Source: CAYLOP01 sp964385305
GTDB lineage: Bacteria > Chloroflexota > Anaerolineae > Anaerolineales > E44-bin32
Length of the DNA: 9,938 nucleotides
Assembly: GCA_964385305.1 (NCBI GenBank)
Contig: CAYLOP010000113.1
Location: 1 to 9,938 of the forward strand
Direction of reading: 5' to 3'
Below are positions 6,296-9,938 of this stretch, one piece after another (positions within the stretch are counted from its first letter, which is position 1; every line of letters begins with the position of its first letter). Under the pieces are notes generated by a model, which was not told the origin of the DNA, did not search any database, and worked only from the letters and a program-made list of their open reading frames with translations. The translations under genes were made by a program, and so were the position numbers.

Positions 6296-6415
6296 TGAAT
6301 AGCACCCAGGTACTATTGTTGGAATACATGCAGATCTCATGCACCAGGGATAGATCGTATTGACGGCGTGGGGTACACTATTCTTTATTCATTTGGGAAA
6401 GGGAGTGCAGGCACA

Positions 6416-7321
6416 TTGAGTTCCTACCTTGGTGAAATTGTGGCGTTGTCGGTCTCGATTGCATGGGCTGGGACTTCGACGCTTTTTGCACTGGCTGGAC
6501 GGAAGGTCGGTTCGGTCGTTACAAATCGGGTTCGCCTCGTATTTGCTGTGCTATTCCTTTCATTAACACATTGGGTGGTCTACGCTGAGCCGATACCGAT
6601 GCATGTTGAACCCACGCGGCTTTTTTGGCTGTCCCTTTCGGGGATCATTGGGCTTGTCATTGGGGATGCGATGCTCTTTCAAGCGCTTGTCTGGGTCGGT
6701 CCAAGAATCTCGATGTTGCTCATGAGCCTGTCACCCATCTTCGCAGGCTTGGCATCTTGGGTTGTACTCGGAGAGCCCTTAAGCGCATTTCAACTCCTAG
6801 CTATTATGGTGACGATTGGGGGTGTCGTTTGGGTCATCTGGGAGCGAGGTCCCAACAAGCCACAAAGCAGCCAGCATCGCAGCTACTTGCGTGGGATTCT
6901 CTACGGGTTGGGAGGTGCTCTGGGGCAGGCGTTGGGCTTGGTCGCTTCCAAACTTGGTCTTTATGGTGAGTTCTCGGCGTTATCCGGAACGCTGATTCGG
7001 ATGATCACCGCAGCGTTAATCATGTGGGCACTGGCGTTGATCCAAGGGCAGGCTCTGGCAACCGTAAAGCAAATCCAACGACACCGCCAAGCGTTGTCGC
7101 TCATTATCGGGGGAGCGTTTTTTGGTCCATTCCTAGGGGTTTGGTTGTCCTTGGTTGCGGTGCAACGGGCGAAGGTCGGCGTAGCAAGTACACTTATGAG
7201 TTTATCCCCCATCGTTTTACTGCCGATCAGCTACTTCGTATTCAAGGAACGGATTAGTCTTTCAAAGGTATTGGGAACGATCATCGCGCTGAGCGGTGTT
7301 GCAATGCTGTTTCTAACCTGA
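6416..7321 (+). CDS. EamA/DMT superfamily transporter, ten-helix type
   Basis: About 301 residues of almost continuous hydrophobic helices arranged as two EamA repeats. The first repeat (about residues 5-140) ends in GEPLSAFQLLAIMVTIGGVVWVI. The second (about 160-301) ends in KERISLSKVLGTIIALSGVAML. Both carry the family's acidic-residue-then-helix ending. A charged loop (ERGPNKPQSSQHRSY) separates the halves. Members export or import amino acids, nucleotides or other small metabolites; the substrate cannot be predicted here. The frame is open from a GTG at 6368, which has no good SD. I prefer the TTG at 6416 because GGGAG lies 10 nt upstream, because the protein then begins just before the first helix, and because a possible TTGACG/TTTATT promoter would overlap the GTG. 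The start is the least certain part. It is divergent from cstA and looks monocistronic. Confidence 0.85.
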   Translation: MSSYLGEIVALSVSIAWAGTSTLFALAGRKVGSVVTNRVRLVFAVLFLSLTHWVVYAEPIPMHVEPTRLFWLSLSGIIGLVIGDAMLFQALVWVGPRISMLLMSLSPIFAGLASWVVLGEPLSAFQLLAIMVTIGGVVWVIWERGPNKPQSSQHRSYLRGILYGLGGALGQALGLVASKLGLYGEFSALSGTLIRMITAALIMWALALIQGQALATVKQIQRHRQALSLIIGGAFFGPFLGVWLSLVAVQRAKVGVASTLMSLSPIVLLPISYFVFKERISLSKVLGTIIALSGVAMLFLT

Positions 7322-7391
7322 GCGGTGCCATCATAGGGGGATAGAATAAGTTTGCCCCGGATTTCCACGAGCACAATGCTTTTGCCAGAAC

Positions 7392-8429
7392 CTAAGGGGT
7401 TTCTTCGAAGCCCTCTGGGCACAGTTCCATGGCCACATCTTCCACATCGATATAGGGTCGGACACCACGCATGATCTCTATCTCACCGGTGCTCATGATG
7501 CACATCCCGGGTCTTATCTCCGAGTGCTTTGTTGTGTGGTCCACAAACGCGAATGTCCCCAGGTCTTCGGTGAAGATAGCGACAAAGGGGATCTCCTCAA
7601 CAGCGAACCAGCGCCTGACCACACCATAAACGCACAACTCGCGACCTTCATCCTCTACAGTTACCTGATCCCATTTCAAGCAGGCTGTCTCACTGGGGAG
7701 GGATGGCATCTGGGAGGGTGTACTTTCCTCGCCAAGTTGGGGCGGGAGCGTTGCCGCAGCGAAGGGTGTTTCAGCAGGAAGAATATTGGGCGTCTGTGGG
7801 ACCGTTGTTGGAGTTTTGGGCTGAAGGAGTGCCTTACCAGGGCCCGTGATGAATGCGATGACGATAATACCGATCAAAGCGACAATGACTATGGAGAGAA
7901 GACCGCGTCCGAGTGAGGGCATGACGCGGATTCGCGGCTCTCGTTCTTCCTCCTCCTCGGCATAATCCTCTTTTGGGAACAGATCAGAATAGGCGCTAAT
8001 TTCTGCCGTCTTATCGAGCCGCCGGCTTCGCAAACCAGCTAGCCCTTCCGTTGGGGGAAGGGAAGGGGTAAATGGCGAGACATGTTTGGATTGCTCTATT
8101 GGCAGGGGTGAAACTTCCTCTTCAGGGGCAAATGGTTCAATGGGTTCCTTCGATGTGCGCACATCTAGCCGTTCAGCATGTTTACGCAGGTTAGCAATAA
8201 AGCTGTCGGGAGCTGTTTCCTTAGCTTGGGCAACTTTGCTACGTTCTGGTGAGGGGAGCAACTTCCCGCATAACGGACAATTCTCAAGATTGCGTTCGAT
8301 CCACTCCGCGCAGAAAGGGCATTTCTGCAAACTTCCCATCCACACGGGTAGTTCGACGTCACGTCGACAGTATCGGCAGAAAACGGCCTCGTCCTTGATC
8401 TCTTTATTACAATGCGGGCAATTACGCAT
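7392..8429 (-). CDS. Zinc-ribbon membrane protein with extracytoplasmic C-terminal domain
   Basis: A 345-residue protein in four parts. Two tandem zinc ribbons use C4-x2-C7/C18-x2-C21 and C37-x2-C40/C51-x2-C54. A long Pro/Glu-rich linker (about 60-165) ends in an acidic run. One membrane helix follows (about 176-195), then a Thr/Pro-rich stalk and a C-terminal domain from about 240. That last domain contains four cysteines (CLKWD, ELCVYG, GMCIM, ELCPEG) and short beta-strand-like segments, which suggests a small beta-barrel (OB-like) fold, possibly disulfide-bonded outside the cell. By the positive-inside rule the ribbons are cytoplasmic. The start at 8429 is preferred over an ATG at 8459: GGGGAG lies 7 nt upstream and a promoter at 8461-8488 would put 8459 before or at the transcript start. 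Function unknown; it may relay a signal across the membrane. Confidence 0.85.
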   Translation of the reverse strand: MRNCPHCNKEIKDEAVFCRYCRRDVELPVWMGSLQKCPFCAEWIERNLENCPLCGKLLPSPERSKVAQAKETAPDSFIANLRKHAERLDVRTSKEPIEPFAPEEEVSPLPIEQSKHVSPFTPSLPPTEGLAGLRSRRLDKTAEISAYSDLFPKEDYAEEEEEREPRIRVMPSLGRGLLSIVIVALIGIIVIAFITGPGKALLQPKTPTTVPQTPNILPAETPFAAATLPPQLGEESTPSQMPSLPSETACLKWDQVTVEDEGRELCVYGVVRRWFAVEEIPFVAIFTEDLGTFAFVDHTTKHSEIRPGMCIMSTGEIEIMRGVRPYIDVEDVAMELCPEGFEETP

Positions 8430-8460
8430 AACCTTTCTCCCCTGTGGAGATAGCACCACT

Positions 8461-8488
8461 ATTGTAGCTAAAGTGGGGTTTGGCGCAA
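8461..8488 (-). promoter_or_regulatory. Sigma-70-like promoter of the zinc-ribbon gene
   Basis: On the minus strand TTGCGC (8488-8483) is separated by 16 nt from TACAAT (8466-8461), a -10 box with one mismatch to consensus. Transcription would begin near 8454, giving a leader of about 25 nt that contains the SD (GGGGAG) and the ATG at 8429. Confidence 0.6.
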
Positions 8489-8602
8489 TGCTGAGGATGG
8501 ATCTGATTGCGTTGATCCTGGCAATAAAATTCGCATAGCCACAATATAGCGATCGAATTAAGAGGTTGAAGGTGCATCTAAGTCCCGTTGTTACGCTTCA
8601 AA

Positions 8603-9829
8603 TCAATGCAGGAGCACACCGCATATTGAGACTGCAGATTGATCAGCCTGATCAGCGGGACAATGCTCATATCCGACAACTTCACCTGAGACAGGCTCCA
8701 AAGCACGGAGTGAGAGATATATCGGAGCTGTGCCGCAGACGTTGTTACGATCCTCGTCGTTTTGGATCGATTGTAAGAAAGAATCTGCGTCACCGAGACA
8801 GATTTGATCGAGCAAAGCCTGGTCGGAACGGTGCAGCTCTGCATGTCCAGCTAAGTCGAGGGGCGACCCGCCGAACGCGGGTCCGACATGTGCCAGGTCG
8901 GCAGCCGCAACGATGAGTGTACGTCGATCCTTCATGACGTTGCGCAGGCATTTAATGAGTGCAGGGTATGTGGTGTTTGTGGATATCCTTTTTTCATCAT
9001 GAATGAAGGGGGAGAAAGAGCCGCAAAGAATAGGGATACAATCGCTGGGTTTTCCCCTTCGCATATGGTGAAGCCAGACGGCAGCTAATTCAATAGCGTG
9101 TTCGCCGCGATGCTGTAGTTCGTGTCCGAGGGCTTTTTCGAAACCTATCGACTCGGCTATTTCGTCGACAAGGTATTTGGGTGTCGGAAGTGTGCCGTAA
9201 GGGGTAGCATAATTTTGGTGTGTCAGTGTGATGCTCTCATCGGGTCCAAAGTGATCGGTTCCGAAGACGACGATCAACTCAGCGGCCTGCACAGCTTGCT
9301 TCGCTCCCCGCCACACCTCCGCGTAGACATCACCGCCGCGTGCGAAATCAATGTGCGGGCTGATAAGCCCCCGAAGCTCGGATTTTTTAGATTGTGACCT
9401 AGCTAACTTCGCCATGAAGCTATCAAGATATTCCTGAAGATCTTCCGGATCCGCTGGATAAGCGTTACCTGCTAGCAGAGGGGGTCGGTAAGGTGCGCGT
9501 TGGTAATCGGATAATGCCTCCGCTTTGGCTTGCAGGGAGCGCTCGTTTTCGAGAAGGAAAGCCTGATCTAGTGAAGCAAGGACATCCTCGATTTCCGCCT
9601 TTGAGACAGCGAGGTTGAATTGCGATGCAAGGATGTCCGAAAATGCACCTATGTCATTCGTCCCATCGCACAACGAGAGAAGGGGGGAAAAGGCTTTTGG
9701 AACGATCAAATTGCCCTCGCTCAATTGGAGTGGGTCACGAACGAGAATAAAGGAGTGCCCGCGATGAATAATCGGGTGCGCTTCTATCGGGCGTAATCTT
9801 GGATAATGATCTTTAAGGGGTACACTCAT
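8603..9829 (-). CDS. MEMO family protein with N-terminal extra domain (AmmeMemoRadiSam protein B-like)
   Basis: A 408-residue protein. Residues 1-110 form an extra N-terminal domain (RLRPIEAHPII at the start, then LCDGTNDIGAFSDIL and a helix pair), of the small helical PqqD-like sort often fused to bacterial MEMO proteins. The MEMO domain begins at LLAGNAYPADPEDL (118-131) and holds all its hallmark residues: SPHIDF (H159), GTDHFG (H193), RGEHAIE (H244), AADLAHVG (H314) and NVCGTAPI (C365). These match the His/Cys set that binds metal in human MEMO1. Bacterial homologues occur with AMMECR1-like and radical SAM proteins; neither partner is in this window, though it ends 109 bp upstream. ATG 9829 has a moderate SD (AGGG, 11 nt). 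The gene runs in the same direction as the zinc-ribbon gene, but 173 nt and a promoter lie between them. The biochemical role of the family is not settled. Confidence 0.92.
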   Translation of the reverse strand: MSVPLKDHYPRLRPIEAHPIIHRGHSFILVRDPLQLSEGNLIVPKAFSPLLSLCDGTNDIGAFSDILASQFNLAVSKAEIEDVLASLDQAFLLENERSLQAKAEALSDYQRAPYRPPLLAGNAYPADPEDLQEYLDSFMAKLARSQSKKSELRGLISPHIDFARGGDVYAEVWRGAKQAVQAAELIVVFGTDHFGPDESITLTHQNYATPYGTLPTPKYLVDEIAESIGFEKALGHELQHRGEHAIELAAVWLHHMRRGKPSDCIPILCGSFSPFIHDEKRISTNTTYPALIKCLRNVMKDRRTLIVAAADLAHVGPAFGGSPLDLAGHAELHRSDQALLDQICLGDADSFLQSIQNDEDRNNVCGTAPIYLSLRALEPVSGEVVGYEHCPADQADQSAVSICGVLLH

Positions 9830-9882
9830 TAGATCATCAACCCTGCCTTAACCAGCGTGCGGGATAGTTGGAGCATGGAGCA

Positions 9883-9911
9883 AGTGTAAGACGATAAAAG
9901 CCAGAAAGCAA
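9883..9911 (-). promoter_or_regulatory. Possible promoter of the MEMO-family gene
   Basis: On the minus strand TTGCTT (9911-9906) is separated by 17 nt from TACACT (9888-9883). Spacing is ideal and both boxes keep the most conserved bases, but overall match to consensus is moderate. It would give a leader of about 45 nt. A short CGTGG/CCACG hairpin (9918-9922, 9931-9935) lies just upstream. Confidence 0.4.
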
Positions 9912-9938
9912 TGTGGGCGTGGGGTCTACACCACGTGG

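Larger units (their letters stand above)
5772..6415. other. Long divergent intergenic region between cstA and the DMT transporter
   Basis: About 640 bp without a convincing gene. A frame open from a TTG at 6088 to 6270 encodes a Cys/His-rich peptide with no SD and no recognisable features; I do not call it. The region must carry the control of two divergent genes. It contains a 9-bp inverted repeat (5876-5884 and 5912-5920), a second nested inverted repeat (5967-6002), and a strong SD (6254-6266) followed only by a 6-codon ORF. Possible plus-strand promoter elements are TGTACA-17-TATAAC (6047-6075) and TTGACG-18-TTTATT (6360-6389). Neither is strong enough to list as a firm promoter. Confidence 0.6.

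Noticed and set aside
7322..7391. Bidirectional terminator between the convergent DMT and zinc-ribbon genes
   Set aside because: Only a 4-bp AGCA/TGCT hairpin followed by TTT (7370-7383) and a loose GGGG/CCCC pairing are visible, too weak to call.

Overview
The window is ordinary bacterial chromosome of mid GC content. It has tightly packed genes, good Shine-Dalgarno (SD) sequences and some TTG starts. I see no rRNA, tRNA, insertion sequence, CRISPR array or phage gene. The mix of genes recalls Chloroflexota (Anaerolineae-like) genomes: paired ArsA-type ATPases, a short CstA, a zinc-ribbon protein with one membrane helix, and a MEMO-family protein. That placement is an impression from gene content, not something the sequence proves.

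Layout, left to right. Positions 1-343 hold no gene I can support. Positions 344-3984 hold a compact minus-strand gene set. In transcription order it is: a thioredoxin-like CxxC protein broken by a 7-bp tandem duplication (3984-3600); two small paralogous membrane-associated proteins of 99 and 93 aa (3595-3296 and 3267-2986); two ArsA/Get3-type P-loop ATPases whose genes overlap by 4 nt (2925-1945 and 1948-974); and a membrane-anchored TPR protein (946-344). A perfect 11-bp hairpin (4009-4034) separates this set from cstA (5771-4056), which lies upstream on the same strand. About 640 bp of non-coding sequence with inverted repeats follows. Then come a plus-strand EamA/DMT transporter (6416-7321), a minus-strand zinc-ribbon/TM/extracytoplasmic protein (8429-7392) with a recognisable promoter, and a minus-strand MEMO-family protein (9829-8603).

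The most interesting part is the 3984-344 cluster. The two ATPases contain no cysteine, so they lack both the arsenite-binding cysteines of ArsA and the zinc CxxC of Get3. Their switch motifs are degenerate in complementary ways. One has Asn in place of the catalytic switch I Asp but keeps DTAPT in switch II. The other keeps the switch I Asp but has DLVPL in switch II. With two small paralogous membrane-like partners, a TPR membrane protein and a thioredoxin-fold protein, this looks like a heterodimeric ATPase machine. It could serve membrane-protein targeting or a membrane complex; arsenite export is unlikely. Its function is not known to me. No arsB, acr3, arsR or arsC is present.
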